This document shows, piece after piece, positions 27,977-36,686 of a stretch of 64,000 bases of DNA; position 1 is the first letter of the stretch; each line of letters starts with the position of its first letter. This DNA comes from Paucibacter sp. KBW04. Lineage in GTDB: Bacteria; Pseudomonadota; Gammaproteobacteria; Burkholderiales; Burkholderiaceae_C. The notes below the pieces were generated by a model. It was not told the DNA's origin. It ran no database searches and saw nothing but the letters and a program-made list of their open reading frames with translations. The stretch spans positions 1 to 64,000 of the forward strand of contig NZ_QAJN01000015.1 of assembly GCF_003852425.1 (NCBI RefSeq), given 5' to 3'. The position numbers and the translations under genes are program-made.

Positions 27977-28423
27977 TCAGTCGGCAACTTGGGCATAAGT
28001 GCCCTTCAAGGCCAAGCCAATCACAAACGTGCCGGCATGGCATTGAATCGTGCTGTCGCTCTTGGTCTCGTTCTTTTTGTAGTAGCTGACGATGTCGGTC
28101 ACGGCGTTGGCGCCCTGACGCTTGGCGCTGTTCTGAAACGAGATCAGCGCCGACAACGCCGCCCACTTGCAGCCGAATTCATCGCTCTTGTTAAAGCCAT
28201 TGGTCTTCGGATTGGCGGTGTCGCTGCCAAAGGTCTTTTTGATCGTAGGCGTGGCGGCACCGGCCAAATAGAACTTCACCGATCCATCCAGCTTCCCCTG
28301 TGCTTCAGGCATGGCCAGCACATCGGCCAAAGGGATGTTCAGAATCGTGTCACGCGCATAGACCTGGGGTGCAAACGCGGCCAGCGCCAAACAGACCAGT
28401 GCAAGTTTGGAATTCAACTTCAT
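27977..28423 (-). CDS. Small secreted protein of unknown function
   Basis: The 148-residue protein has a signal peptide ending ...AAFAPQVYA-RD. The mature part contains LNIPLADVLAMPEAQGKLDGSVKFYLAG, two cysteines (EFGCKWAAL and IQCHAGTF) that could form a disulphide, and QGANAVTDIVSYYKKNE. Homologues of this type are often misnamed excinuclease ATPase subunit; nothing here supports that. The start is ATG 28423 behind AGGAG. A strong hairpin precedes it, so it may begin a new transcript with the lipoprotein gene. Confidence 0.75.
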   Translation of the reverse strand: MKLNSKLALVCLALAAFAPQVYARDTILNIPLADVLAMPEAQGKLDGSVKFYLAGAATPTIKKTFGSDTANPKTNGFNKSDEFGCKWAALSALISFQNSAKRQGANAVTDIVSYYKKNETKSDSTIQCHAGTFVIGLALKGTYAQVAD

Positions 28424-28508
28424 TGCGAATCTCTCCTGGGTTGCTAAAGGGCCGCATCTTCAACGGCCTTCATACTGCGAGGGTTTGGATTCAAGCCGAA
28501 CAGGATTT

Positions 28509-28553
28509 AGAGCGGCGAACAAACTCTCCTGGCCGAGTTTTGTTTGCCGCTCT
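28509..28553 (-). terminator. Long hairpin behind the last polyene-operon gene
   Basis: AGAGCGGC...AACAAACTC on the left (from 28509) pairs with GAGTTTTGTTTGCCGCTCT on the right (to 28553), about 17 pairs with a small bulge and an 8-nt loop. It starts 5 bp after the stop at 28559. It is the strongest terminator-like structure on the minus strand of the cluster and probably marks the end of the main ape transcript. Confidence 0.6.
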
Positions 28554-28558
28554 TAGGC

Positions 28559-28975
28559 TCAGCGGGCCGGCGGCAGGCTGTTGATCTCGGCCGAAATCGC
28601 GCGCTGCAGATTCTGCACCCAGCGGTTATAGGTCGGATGAATCTGCTTACCCGACGAAGAGGCTTCGAAATTGAGGTTGATGCTGCTGACGTAACGGATC
28701 TGGAAGCCGGTGTTGTCGTAAGCCACCTCGACCACCGCCTCATGCTTGTTGTTCTTGTTCTGCTTGAGCGTCAGCTTGCCGGGTGCATCGGCTTGGACGA
28801 TCCAGTCATGCCTGGCGCCGCCGCGAACAACGGCGCCCTTGATCGCCTCTTCGGTCTGGTTGCCCACCACCACCATCACCCGCTCGGGTTCCAGCATGGC
28901 GGTAGAGCGCGCCTGCGCCGTCCCCAAGCATGCAGCCAGAGCCGCGGCGATCAGAACATTCTTCATCAACATCAT
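28559..28975 (-). CDS. Small secreted protein of unknown function, cotranscribed with apeR
   Basis: The 138-residue protein has a signal peptide (MKNVLIAAALAACLGTAQA). The mature part contains EPERVMVVVGNQTEEAIKGAVVRGGARH, LKQNKNNKHEAVVEVAYDNTGFQIRY and a C-terminal helix with VQNLQRAISAEI. ATG 28975 is preferred for the AAGGGA upstream; the open frame continues to a TTG at 28996. It lies 24 bp after the apeR stop with no hairpin between, so it is probably the last gene of the polyene operon. No function is recognised. Confidence 0.72.
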   Translation of the reverse strand: MMLMKNVLIAAALAACLGTAQARSTAMLEPERVMVVVGNQTEEAIKGAVVRGGARHDWIVQADAPGKLTLKQNKNNKHEAVVEVAYDNTGFQIRYVSSINLNFEASSSGKQIHPTYNRWVQNLQRAISAEINSLPPAR

Positions 28976-28999
28976 TTTTCTATCCCTTTTCAACAAGGC

Positions 29000-30229
29000 T
29001 CACACCCGCTTGAAAATCAGCGAGGTATTGATCCCACCAAACGCAAAGTTATTGCTCATCACAAACTCGGTCTGCAAATCGCGCCCTGCGCCGGTGAGGT
29101 AGTCCAACTCAGCGCAGCGCGTGTCGACTTGGCCGAGGTTGAGCGTGGGGGCAAACCAGCCAGAGCGCATCATCTCTATGCTCATCCAGGCCTCCAAAGC
29201 GCCGCAGGCGCCCAGGGTGTGGCCCATATAGCTCTTGAGTGAAGAGATGGCCACATCGCTGCCGAAGACCTGATGGGTGGCTTGCGACTCGGCCACATCG
29301 CCTTGATCGGTCGCCGTGCCGTGGGCGTTGACGTAGGCAATGTCGCGTGCCGACAGGCCCGCATCCTGCAAGGCCAGGCGAATCGCCTGGGCCATGGTGT
29401 CGGCCTCGGGGTGGGTGACGTGGCGGCCATCGCTATTGGTGCCAAAGCCCAGCAGTTCGGCGTAGATGCGCGCACCGCGAGCGCGGGCATGTTCATACTC
29501 TTCCAGCACCAGGGTGCAAGCACCTTCACCCAGCACCAGGCCGTCACGGGCCGCGTCGAAGGGGCGCGGGGTCAGTTCGGGCGTGGCGTTGTACTTGACG
29601 CTGGTGGCGAACAAGGTGTCGAAGACGGCGGCCTGGGTCGCATCCAACTCTTCCGCACCACCGGCCAGCATGGCGATCTGCTTGCCGGCCTGGATGGCCT
29701 CGAAGGCGTAACCAATGCCTTGGCTGCCCGAGGTGCAGGCGCTGGTGGTGGTGATGATGCGGCCGGTGAGGCCCAGGAACACACCGATATTGACGGCCGC
29801 CGTGTGAGCCATCATCTTGATATAGGTGGTGGCGTTGATGCCTTCGGTGCTCTTGACGGCCATCATGCGGCCGAAGTCGCCGATGGCACGTGGCGTGCCG
29901 GACGAGGAGCCGTAGGAGATGCCCATCTGCCCGCTCTTGACCAGCGGATCACCGGCCAGGCCAGCATCCTCCAGCGCCAACTCGCTGGCCCGCGTGGCCA
30001 TCAAGGCCACACGCCCCATGCTGCGCATGCTCTTGCGGTTGTAGCGATCGGCCGGCAACTCAAAAGGCGCAGCAGGCACGCCGACTTGGGTGTTCAAACC
30101 TTCATAGTCGGCCCATTCCGCGACGATTTGCACCGCATTGCGGCGCTCGCGCAAGCGCGCTTCGACGGTGAGCCAGTCATGTCCCAAAGGGCTGATGGCG
30201 CCGACGCCAGTCACGACGACGCGCTTCAT
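29000..30229 (-). CDS. apeR: Beta-ketoacyl-ACP synthase of the aryl polyene pathway
   Basis: The 409-residue FabF-like ketosynthase has a complete Cys-His-His triad: Cys in TTSACTSGSQ, His in YVNAHGTATDQGD and His in LKSYMGHTLGACGA. It condenses malonyl-ACP with the growing polyene. It is assigned to the ApeR position because it follows KS, dehydratase and ketoreductase genes in the order O-P-Q-R. The start ATG 30229 overlaps the stop of the ketoreductase gene by 4 bp. In studied clusters ApeR works as a homodimer; that is family knowledge and is not shown here. It is the last biosynthetic gene of the operon. Confidence 0.9.
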   Translation of the reverse strand: MKRVVVTGVGAISPLGHDWLTVEARLRERRNAVQIVAEWADYEGLNTQVGVPAAPFELPADRYNRKSMRSMGRVALMATRASELALEDAGLAGDPLVKSGQMGISYGSSSGTPRAIGDFGRMMAVKSTEGINATTYIKMMAHTAAVNIGVFLGLTGRIITTTSACTSGSQGIGYAFEAIQAGKQIAMLAGGAEELDATQAAVFDTLFATSVKYNATPELTPRPFDAARDGLVLGEGACTLVLEEYEHARARGARIYAELLGFGTNSDGRHVTHPEADTMAQAIRLALQDAGLSARDIAYVNAHGTATDQGDVAESQATHQVFGSDVAISSLKSYMGHTLGACGALEAWMSIEMMRSGWFAPTLNLGQVDTRCAELDYLTGAGRDLQTEFVMSNNFAFGGINTSLIFKRV

Positions 30230-30957
30230 CCGACCATGCCCCCGTTCACCGAAATCACCTGGCGGGTAATGTAAGCCGCGTCAGGGCTCATCAAAAAGCT
30301 CACCAGCGCGGCGACCTCTTCGGGCTGCCCGACCCGCTTGGCGGGAATTATTTTGAGTGCTTCTTCGAGCACATGTGCATCAACCATTTCCGTCTCAATC
30401 AATCCCGGTGCAACGCAGTTGACGGTGATGGCGCGGCTGGCCAATTCCACCGCCAAGGCTTTGGTGGCGCCCATGATACCGGCCTTGGCGGCGCTGTAAT
30501 TGACCTGACCGCGGTTGCCCATCAGGCCCGAGACCGAGGCCAGGGTGACGATGCGGCCGGGCTTTTTGCGCCGCACCAGCGGCATGGTGAGAGGCTGCAA
30601 GACATTGAAGAAACCGTCGAGATTGGTGTGTATGACGGCGTCCCAGTCTTCGCCACTGAGGGCCGGGAAGGCGCCGTCCCGCGCGATGCCGGCGTTGCAG
30701 ACGATGCCGTAATAGCAGCCGTTCGCCTCCACGTCCGCCAGCAAGGCCTCGGCCGCGGCATCGCGCTGGCCCACATCGAATTGCAGGACTCGCGACTGCC
30801 GGCCCAAGGCGCGCACCTCGGCGGCCACGGCTTCAGCCTCGGCTCTTTGGCTACGGCAGTGCACGACCACCTCATAGCCGTCGCGCGCCAAACGCAGGGC
30901 AATCGCGCGCCCAATGCCTCGGCTGGAACCTGTGACCAGCACCCAGTTTTCACTCAT
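30226..30957 (-). CDS. apeQ: 3-ketoacyl-ACP reductase of the aryl polyene pathway
   Basis: The 243-residue short-chain dehydrogenase is FabG-like. The Rossmann loop is TGSSRGIGRAIALRLA, NAG is present in VCNAGIARDG, and the catalytic Ser-Tyr-Lys are in ASVSGLMGNRGQVNYSAAKAG. The C-terminal segment is YITRQVISVNGGMVG. It would reduce the keto group after each condensation with NAD(P)H. ATG 30957 is preferred to the GTG one codon before. It overlaps the dehydratase gene by 8 bp upstream and the ketosynthase gene by 4 bp downstream, indicating tight co-translation. Confidence 0.93.
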   Translation of the reverse strand: MSENWVLVTGSSRGIGRAIALRLARDGYEVVVHCRSQRAEAEAVAAEVRALGRQSRVLQFDVGQRDAAAEALLADVEANGCYYGIVCNAGIARDGAFPALSGEDWDAVIHTNLDGFFNVLQPLTMPLVRRKKPGRIVTLASVSGLMGNRGQVNYSAAKAGIMGATKALAVELASRAITVNCVAPGLIETEMVDAHVLEEALKIIPAKRVGQPEEVAALVSFLMSPDAAYITRQVISVNGGMVG

Positions 30958-31441
30958 CACCCAAATCTCCGTCTTTCAAGAAGCGCTGCGGGTCCGGTGG
31001 GCCGAACACGGTGAGCCGCGCCTGCGCCACCGGCTCGTCGCCGATCAAGATTTGCCCCTCGAACTGACCCAGGCCGTTATCGGCCTGAAACTCGCGCCGC
31101 ACCTGCACCCGCAAGACATCGCCCAGTGCAAACACCGAACGGCTGGCCGTGTACTTGCGGCTGCCCAGCAAGAAGCCGATCTTGGGCGCTTCGCCGCGCT
31201 GCCGCCCCTGCAAACCGGCCCAGGCCGCCACGGCTTGCGCCATGTACTCGATCCCCAGCCAGGCCCCAACACCGCCCAATTGCGGGTCGAAGAACAAGTC
31301 ATCGTCGCTGATGCGAACCTCTGCCTCCAGGCTCTCGCCCGAGTGGCTCAAGAGCCCGCTGAGCAGACTCATGCGCCCGGCATGGGGCACCAGTTCACGC
31401 ACATCCCAGGCCTGTGCGTCGGCAGTTTCAAGCGTCGTCAT
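30950..31441 (-). CDS. apeP: Beta-hydroxyacyl-ACP dehydratase, hotdog fold (ApeP-like)
   Basis: The 163-residue single-hotdog protein has the catalytic histidine region in LVPHAGRMSLLSGLL, which is the ApeP/FabA-like motif, and a long central helix in GAWLGIEYMAQAVAAWAGLQ. It would dehydrate the hydroxy intermediate to a trans double bond. In characterised systems ApeP works together with ApeI, and an ApeI-like domain is present at the end of the AMP-ligase gene in this cluster. ATG 31441 is selected; it lies 13 bp inside the preceding ketosynthase gene, a normal operon overlap. The open frame extends upstream to 31480 without conservation. Confidence 0.9.
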   Translation of the reverse strand: MTTLETADAQAWDVRELVPHAGRMSLLSGLLSHSGESLEAEVRISDDDLFFDPQLGGVGAWLGIEYMAQAVAAWAGLQGRQRGEAPKIGFLLGSRKYTASRSVFALGDVLRVQVRREFQADNGLGQFEGQILIGDEPVAQARLTVFGPPDPQRFLKDGDLGDE

Positions 31442-32627
31442 TGACCAGTACCAAGGCGGCGTTGCTGCCACCAAATGCAAAAGAATTGCTCATCGCGGCT
31501 CGCAAGGGCCGCCCCAAGGCCTGCCCTGGCTGCACCAGATTCAATGCTGGCAGTTCTGGGTCAGCCTGACCATCCCACCAATGGGGCGGGAGCAAACCCT
31601 GTTTGTTCTCCGTCAAACTCAGATAGCAGAGCGCCGCCTCCAAGGCGCCGGCCGCGCCCAAGGTGTGGCCGGTCAAGGGCTTGGTGGAGCTACAAGCCCT
31701 GTCTAAGCCCAGCAGACGCTGCACGGCCAGGCTTTCCATCGCATCGTTTTGGCGAGTGGCCGTGCCATGCAGGTTCAGATAGTCAATCGCCTCGGGCGCC
31801 AGGCCCGCGCGTTGCAGCGCCAGCTCCATCGCCCGATATGCCCCATCGCCATTGGGTTGAGGGGCCGAGATGTGATGGGCGTCCGAGCCCTCGCCCCAGC
31901 CCGCCAGACGCACAGGCGCGGCCTCGCGCGTCATCAAAAACAGCGCGGCGGCCTCGCCGATATTGATACCGCAGCGCTTGGCACTCATGGGATTGCAGCG
32001 CCCGTCCGACACCGACTCCAGGGCATCAAATCCCGCCACCGTGAAGGCACAGAGCGAATCCGCCCCGCCCGTCAACACCGCGTCGCAGATGCCGCTGGCC
32101 AGCACGCGGGCCGCGCTGGCCATGGCCTTGGCGCTGGAGGAGCAGGCCGTGGACACCACATGGCAAGGGCCGGCCAGGCCCAGCAGCTCGGCCAGCATCA
32201 GGGCCGGCGAAGCCATTTCCTGCTGGCGAATATCAAAGCCTGCGGGGAAGCTGCCGCTGCGCGCGCGTTCGGCAAAGGCCAGCTCGCTCTGCCCAATGCC
32301 CGAGGTGCTGGTGCCCAGCACCACCGCCACGCGGCCAGCACCCCAGCGCCGAATCGCCTCATCGACGGGCTGACGAATCTGCGCCAAGGCCTGCAAAAGC
32401 AAGGCATTGTTGCGGCTGCGATGGCGCTTGGGCAATTCGCTGACCGAGGGCAGCTCGGACCGCACGGCACCGAGATGCAGGCGGCGGCCGGGCAAGAAAC
32501 CCTCAAGCTCGTGGACGCCGCTAGGCTGGGGCGCAAACAAGGCTTGGCGCACCTGAGTCGCGTCCGCACCCAAGGCGCACACCAGGCCCAGGGCCTGCAA
32601 ACCAAAGCGAGTCTGTGTCTGAATCAT
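31428..32627 (-). CDS. apeO: Beta-ketoacyl-ACP synthase of the aryl polyene pathway
   Basis: The 399-residue ketosynthase has the triad Cys in VVSTACSSSAKA, His in LNLHGTATRQND and His in KPLTGHTLGAAGA. It occupies the ApeO position, before apeP, apeQ and apeR. In studied clusters ApeO pairs with the chain-length factor ApeC to set polyene length; an ApeC homologue is the first gene of this operon. The start ATG 32627 overlaps the DUF3261 gene stop by 4 bp. The sequence is quite different from the 409-residue partner, so this is not a recent duplication. Confidence 0.9.
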   Translation of the reverse strand: MIQTQTRFGLQALGLVCALGADATQVRQALFAPQPSGVHELEGFLPGRRLHLGAVRSELPSVSELPKRHRSRNNALLLQALAQIRQPVDEAIRRWGAGRVAVVLGTSTSGIGQSELAFAERARSGSFPAGFDIRQQEMASPALMLAELLGLAGPCHVVSTACSSSAKAMASAARVLASGICDAVLTGGADSLCAFTVAGFDALESVSDGRCNPMSAKRCGINIGEAAALFLMTREAAPVRLAGWGEGSDAHHISAPQPNGDGAYRAMELALQRAGLAPEAIDYLNLHGTATRQNDAMESLAVQRLLGLDRACSSTKPLTGHTLGAAGALEAALCYLSLTENKQGLLPPHWWDGQADPELPALNLVQPGQALGRPLRAAMSNSFAFGGSNAALVLVNDDA

Positions 32628-33217
32628 GCAGGCTCCTGCAGTTTGGACTCGATGCGCAAGGCATAGTGCTCCAGCTCATTGCGCAACAAAACCCGGGCGC
32701 TGCTGCGCCAGTCGCCTTCAATCTGGATTTTCAAAATGGTCTCACCAGCGCGCGAAAGCCAGCGTTCGCGGCCTTCTTGGCGCAGCTGCCAAGAGGCGGG
32801 CAAGGCCTGCTGAATGGCGGCCAGAGGCCAGAACACCAGGGTCAGATCACGCAGCATGCGATCGGTGTCCACCTCGGCGGGCAGCATGAAGTGGCGCTGC
32901 ACCTGCAGTTCCTTGCCGTCCCAGACCATCATCAGCACCCGCTGGTTGAGCGCAAAGCCGGCCAGGCGCAGGGCCTCGCGGCTGAGAGACAGCAGCACAT
33001 CGACGTTCTGCTCCGAACCCTTACCACCGTCCAGGCGCTGCACGCTCAAGCGCTGCACCAGATCCAAGGGCACATCGTCCAACAAACGGGGTGCTAGACG
33101 CAAAGCAGGCAGACTCGCTTGAGGCGCTTTGGGCGCGCTGCCGCAGGCGCTCAAGAGCAGGCCGGCACCCGCCAGGCCCAAGCAATCTCTGCGTCCAACA
33201 AGCCTTGTACTCACCAT
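32624..33217 (-). CDS. DUF3261 lipoprotein of the aryl polyene cluster
   Basis: About 197 residues start at ATG 33217 (MVSTRLVGRRDCLGLAG) with a lipobox in LLLSACGS. DUF3261 features include LDDVPLDLVQRLSVQRLDGG, LQVQRHFMLPAEVDTDRMLRDLTLVFWP and the C-terminal LLRNELEHYALRIESKLQEP. Such lipoproteins are a regular part of aryl polyene and related clusters and are thought to help place the lipid-linked pigment in the outer membrane. The open frame extends to 33274 but the lipoprotein start is more convincing. It is 23 bp downstream of the methyltransferase gene and overlaps apeO by 4 bp. Confidence 0.88.
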   Translation of the reverse strand: MVSTRLVGRRDCLGLAGAGLLLSACGSAPKAPQASLPALRLAPRLLDDVPLDLVQRLSVQRLDGGKGSEQNVDVLLSLSREALRLAGFALNQRVLMMVWDGKELQVQRHFMLPAEVDTDRMLRDLTLVFWPLAAIQQALPASWQLRQEGRERWLSRAGETILKIQIEGDWRSSARVLLRNELEHYALRIESKLQEPA

Positions 33218-33240
33218 AGCCCTTCCGATGCCTTGTCGCC

Positions 33241-34314
33241 TCAGGCGCGTGCGAAGCGCATCAGGCTGTGGCAATAGCCGATGTCATCCCGCACCGTCAC
33301 CAACTTGAGCCCTGCGGCCTCGGCCAGGCGAATGTAGTCGGCACTCTCATAGACCTTGCTATTGCCGCTGGCCAGTGCCGTGAAATAGGGGCTGGTGTTG
33401 ATCAAGCAGTAGCTGGCGATGTCGTAGCGCTGACGGTCCCAAAAGGTGTCCAGCACCAGCACCTGGCCGCGCTCCGACAAGGCCGCCGCCACGCGCTTGA
33501 AGATGGAGGCAATGGCATCCTCGCTGAAGCAGCTCAGGAACTGGCTCATCCAGACCAAGTCCATATCCGCCGGCAAGGCCTTTTCCTTTTGCAGCAGATC
33601 GTAGGGGTGCAGCTGCGCGCGCTCGCGCGTACCTGCATCGATCAAGGTCTGCTCGGCCACGGCGAGTTGCTGAGGCAGATCGACCAGATGGAGCTTGACC
33701 TCCGCGTTGGCTGCGAGCGCAGCGCGGCTGAACTTGCCGGTGTTGGCGCCGATGTCCATCAGCGTGCGCGGCTGGGTGGCGAAGACGTCCGGCAAGATGT
33801 CGGGGAAGGAGGTGTCGGAGTAGTAATGGTCGAAGGCAAACCAGCTTCTCTTGGCCGGCTCGGGCAGGCGGTCCAGGCCCTGGTAAATCGTGGGCCAATC
33901 GCCCAGCTGGGCCAGACCGACGGGCTTTTGCTGATCCAGTGACTGGTCCAGATCGGCCAGGCCGCGATAGCAGACGTCGCCGATGAAATCCAGATTGATC
34001 TGGGTGATGGCATCGCTCAGCAAGATATAGCCGGTCTTGTCCAGCAGGTACTTGCCATCGCGCAGATAGACCACGCCGGCCGACAAACAGGTCTCCAGCA
34101 CCAGCTTGAGGGCGTATTCACTCCAGCTTCCCGTGGCGCTCAAGTCCGCCAGGCTCAGGCCCACATCACCGGCATCCGACAAGGCCTTCAGCATGCCGCG
34201 CTTCCAGGCGTAGCGCACGCACTGGAACACCACCGGGCCAAAGGCGATCTTCTGAGCCTCGAAGCGAGCCGCAAAAGCCGTCTGGCGCTCGGGCGAGAAT
34301 TTCTTGTCTTGCAT
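33241..34314 (-). CDS. SAM-dependent O-methyltransferase of the aryl polyene cluster
   Basis: The 357-residue class I methyltransferase has an N-terminal winged-helix dimerisation region (about 30-110) and a catalytic domain. The SAM-binding loop is TLMDIGANTGKFSRAALA, followed by LHLVDLPQQL and LVWMSQFLSCFSEDAI. It probably methylates the aryl hydroxyl or ring of the pigment head group, as in other aryl polyenes that carry methyl or methoxy groups; position and acceptor are not visible. ATG 34314 is used; a TTG three codons upstream would overlap the exporter gene stop. Confidence 0.88.
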   Translation of the reverse strand: MQDKKFSPERQTAFAARFEAQKIAFGPVVFQCVRYAWKRGMLKALSDAGDVGLSLADLSATGSWSEYALKLVLETCLSAGVVYLRDGKYLLDKTGYILLSDAITQINLDFIGDVCYRGLADLDQSLDQQKPVGLAQLGDWPTIYQGLDRLPEPAKRSWFAFDHYYSDTSFPDILPDVFATQPRTLMDIGANTGKFSRAALAANAEVKLHLVDLPQQLAVAEQTLIDAGTRERAQLHPYDLLQKEKALPADMDLVWMSQFLSCFSEDAIASIFKRVAAALSERGQVLVLDTFWDRQRYDIASYCLINTSPYFTALASGNSKVYESADYIRLAEAAGLKLVTVRDDIGYCHSLMRFARA

Positions 34315-34319
34315 GGAAT

Positions 34320-36686
34320 TCAATCAGTATTCAAACGGTGTGATGCAGTGTCAGCGGGCATGAACAGGGGCGTCAGCACCCAGGCCAGGCTCACGCCAAT
34401 CAGCAAGGTCAGACCAAAAGCTCGCAGGGCCGGGGTGCCGGACAGCGCCAGCAAGCCGAAAGACAGCAAGGTGCAGGCCGCCGCAAGCGTGATGGACAAA
34501 AAAGGCGCGCTCAGATGAGGTTCGGGCTGCTCCAGCATGAAGATGCCGTAGTCCACCCCCAGGCCCAAAAGAATCAGCAAGGGCAGCACATGGAAGAGCT
34601 GCAAAGGCTGGTTCAACAAGGCCAACAGGGCCACAGTGAGCAGCGAGGCCAGAGCCGTGGGCGCCAAGGCGCGCCAGGCCGAGGCGCCAAAACGCCAAGC
34701 CAGTGCTGCCCAGACCAAGAGGTAGGCCAGCACGATGACGCCGGCCATGATATGCCGGTAGCGCCCCATCAGGCCCGAGACCTCCGCCACCTTGTCCACC
34801 CAGCGCACGCCCGCTTGCGGCGCGGACAAAGCCGCCAGGGCTTGCAATTTGGCGGCCGAATCGACCCCGCGCAAGAGCACCGCACTGGCATAGCCACCGG
34901 CGATGGAACCCAGCCATTGATGGCGCAGGGGCTCGGACACTGGGGCTTGCAGGAAGTCATGTAAACGCAGAGGCTTGGAGATGGGGTCAGGTCTTGCCTC
35001 GGGCTGCAGCTCTTGACCCAGACGCGTCGCTGCAAGGCTCAGAACTGCCGGCAGCGCTTGCGTGCGCAGGGCTGCATCGGCCTGCTGGCGGGCCTGGGAG
35101 GGAACCCAGTCCGACAAGGCTTGGTAACCCGCTAGCAAACCCCGAGCCTGCAGTTCATCCAGTTTGAGCTTGAGTGCCTCTTCGCGCTGCAGAACCTGCT
35201 CCTCCGAATCGCCCTGCACCAGAAAGAACTGCGCCACGCCGGGCAGGTCCATCAAGCGGCTCAGCTCGCGCTGCTGCGCCACCAAATCGGCCGGTGCGTT
35301 TTGCAGCAGGCGGATGTCATCATTGCTTTGCAGGCGCAAGCCACCCAGCAGCAAGATCAGGGCGAGGCCTAGGCCCAAGCCAGCACTGAAGCGATTGCGT
35401 CCCAGACTGGGCCAATACGCCCGCCGCCCGCCCAGCCAGCGCGAAAAGCGCGTCGTGTCCAAGCGCCCGCCGTCCAGCAGGGGGAACCACAGCATGACGC
35501 TGACGAAGGAGCAGATCAGACCCAGAGCCGAGAACAGGGCAATCTGCTGCAGGCCTGGGAAAGGCGTCACCGCCAGCAAGGCATAGCCTATGGCCGTGGT
35601 CAGCATGGCCAGCCACATCACCGAGGCTTGCCGGCGCAGCATGGCGAAGCGCTGTTCCGGGGCCAGGCCCAGACGGGCACAGAAGTAATTGGTGCCGTAG
35701 TTCTCGGCCACGCCCACCAGGCTGGCACCAAAGACCAGGGTGATCAGATGCAGGCGCTCAAACAACAGCGAGCAGATGGAGATGGCCGAGAGCAGGCCCA
35801 CCACAATGGACAAGGTGACCAGCAAGCGCGGACGCAGGGAGCTGAAGGCAAACAGAGTCAGCACGATGATGCCTGCCAAGGAGCCCAGACCAATCGTGTG
35901 CACCTCGCGCTGGGCTTGCTCGGCCGCGGCGGCAGCGAACAGGGGCACGCCTATGGCCAGGACACGCACATCCTCGCCCAGGGCCTGGGCGGCCGCCTGG
36001 CCTTGGGCCAGCACCGGCTTCAAGGCCTGGCCACTGCCGCTGGCAAAGCCCGAGCCCTGTGTTTCCAGCATCAGCACGGCCCAGCTGCGCTCGCCCTCTT
36101 GCAAGATCAGGCGGCCGTTTTGCACCCGCACCCGGCTGAGCTGTGAACGCTCGGCGAGCCATTGACCAAAGAGATTGAGTGGGTCGCTCTGCCAGGAACC
36201 CACGCGCGGCTGCGACACCGGCATGTACAGAGCCGCCACCGCCTGCTCGGCCAGGGCTTGGGGCGCTTGCTCTTGCAGGGCTTTTCGGCCCGCCTGGCTG
36301 AGCAGGTGTTGGCGATGCGGGCTGAAGAAGTTCAGCCAATCGGCAGCGGCTTGCTCGCTCACGCGGTACTTCAGCTGCAAGCCCAATTCGCTTGCCTTGG
36401 CCAAGCGTTCGGCCATGGCGTCACCGGCCGCTTGCGCGCGCGTCTGATCGTTCGCCCCCACCATCACCACTACCCGGCGGGCACCGGCATCCGCCAAGCG
36501 GCGGGTGGCCTCGCTGACCAGCACATCGCGCTCGTCCTGCGGCAACATGGCCAGCACATCGGTATCGGGCGTGAAGCCGGAGGCCGTCCATAGCCAGACG
36601 TTGTGACCGGCCACGACCAGGGCCCAGGCCAGCCAGAGCCAGGCCAGCCAGCGCAGCCAGCGTGGGGGGGAGCTGGTTTCAGTCAA
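34320..36686 (-). CDS. MMPL/RND-family exporter of the aryl polyene cluster
   Basis: The 788-residue inner-membrane transporter has about 12 helices in two homologous halves, each with one helix before and five after a large periplasmic domain. Segments such as GLGSLAGIIVLTLFAF, ASLVGVAENYGTNYF and LLILLGLGVDYGIFML are typical of MMPL proteins, with the conserved Asp/Tyr in GVDYG. It is thought to extract the lipid-anchored polyene from the inner membrane and hand it to the LolA-like carrier encoded just before. The start is apparently TTG 36686, overlapping the carrier gene by 8 bp; no ATG is near. Confidence 0.9.
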   Translation of the reverse strand: MTETSSPPRWLRWLAWLWLAWALVVAGHNVWLWTASGFTPDTDVLAMLPQDERDVLVSEATRRLADAGARRVVVMVGANDQTRAQAAGDAMAERLAKASELGLQLKYRVSEQAAADWLNFFSPHRQHLLSQAGRKALQEQAPQALAEQAVAALYMPVSQPRVGSWQSDPLNLFGQWLAERSQLSRVRVQNGRLILQEGERSWAVLMLETQGSGFASGSGQALKPVLAQGQAAAQALGEDVRVLAIGVPLFAAAAAEQAQREVHTIGLGSLAGIIVLTLFAFSSLRPRLLVTLSIVVGLLSAISICSLLFERLHLITLVFGASLVGVAENYGTNYFCARLGLAPEQRFAMLRRQASVMWLAMLTTAIGYALLAVTPFPGLQQIALFSALGLICSFVSVMLWFPLLDGGRLDTTRFSRWLGGRRAYWPSLGRNRFSAGLGLGLALILLLGGLRLQSNDDIRLLQNAPADLVAQQRELSRLMDLPGVAQFFLVQGDSEEQVLQREEALKLKLDELQARGLLAGYQALSDWVPSQARQQADAALRTQALPAVLSLAATRLGQELQPEARPDPISKPLRLHDFLQAPVSEPLRHQWLGSIAGGYASAVLLRGVDSAAKLQALAALSAPQAGVRWVDKVAEVSGLMGRYRHIMAGVIVLAYLLVWAALAWRFGASAWRALAPTALASLLTVALLALLNQPLQLFHVLPLLILLGLGVDYGIFMLEQPEPHLSAPFLSITLAAACTLLSFGLLALSGTPALRAFGLTLLIGVSLAWVLTPLFMPADTASHRLNTD

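Noticed and set aside
29000-32627. Fatty acid synthesis (fab) cluster
   Set aside because: The ketosynthase, dehydratase and reductase genes look like fab genes, but the chain-length factor, ammonia-lyase, AMP-ligase, MMPL exporter, LolA-like carrier and DUF3261 lipoprotein in the same run identify an aryl polyene pathway.
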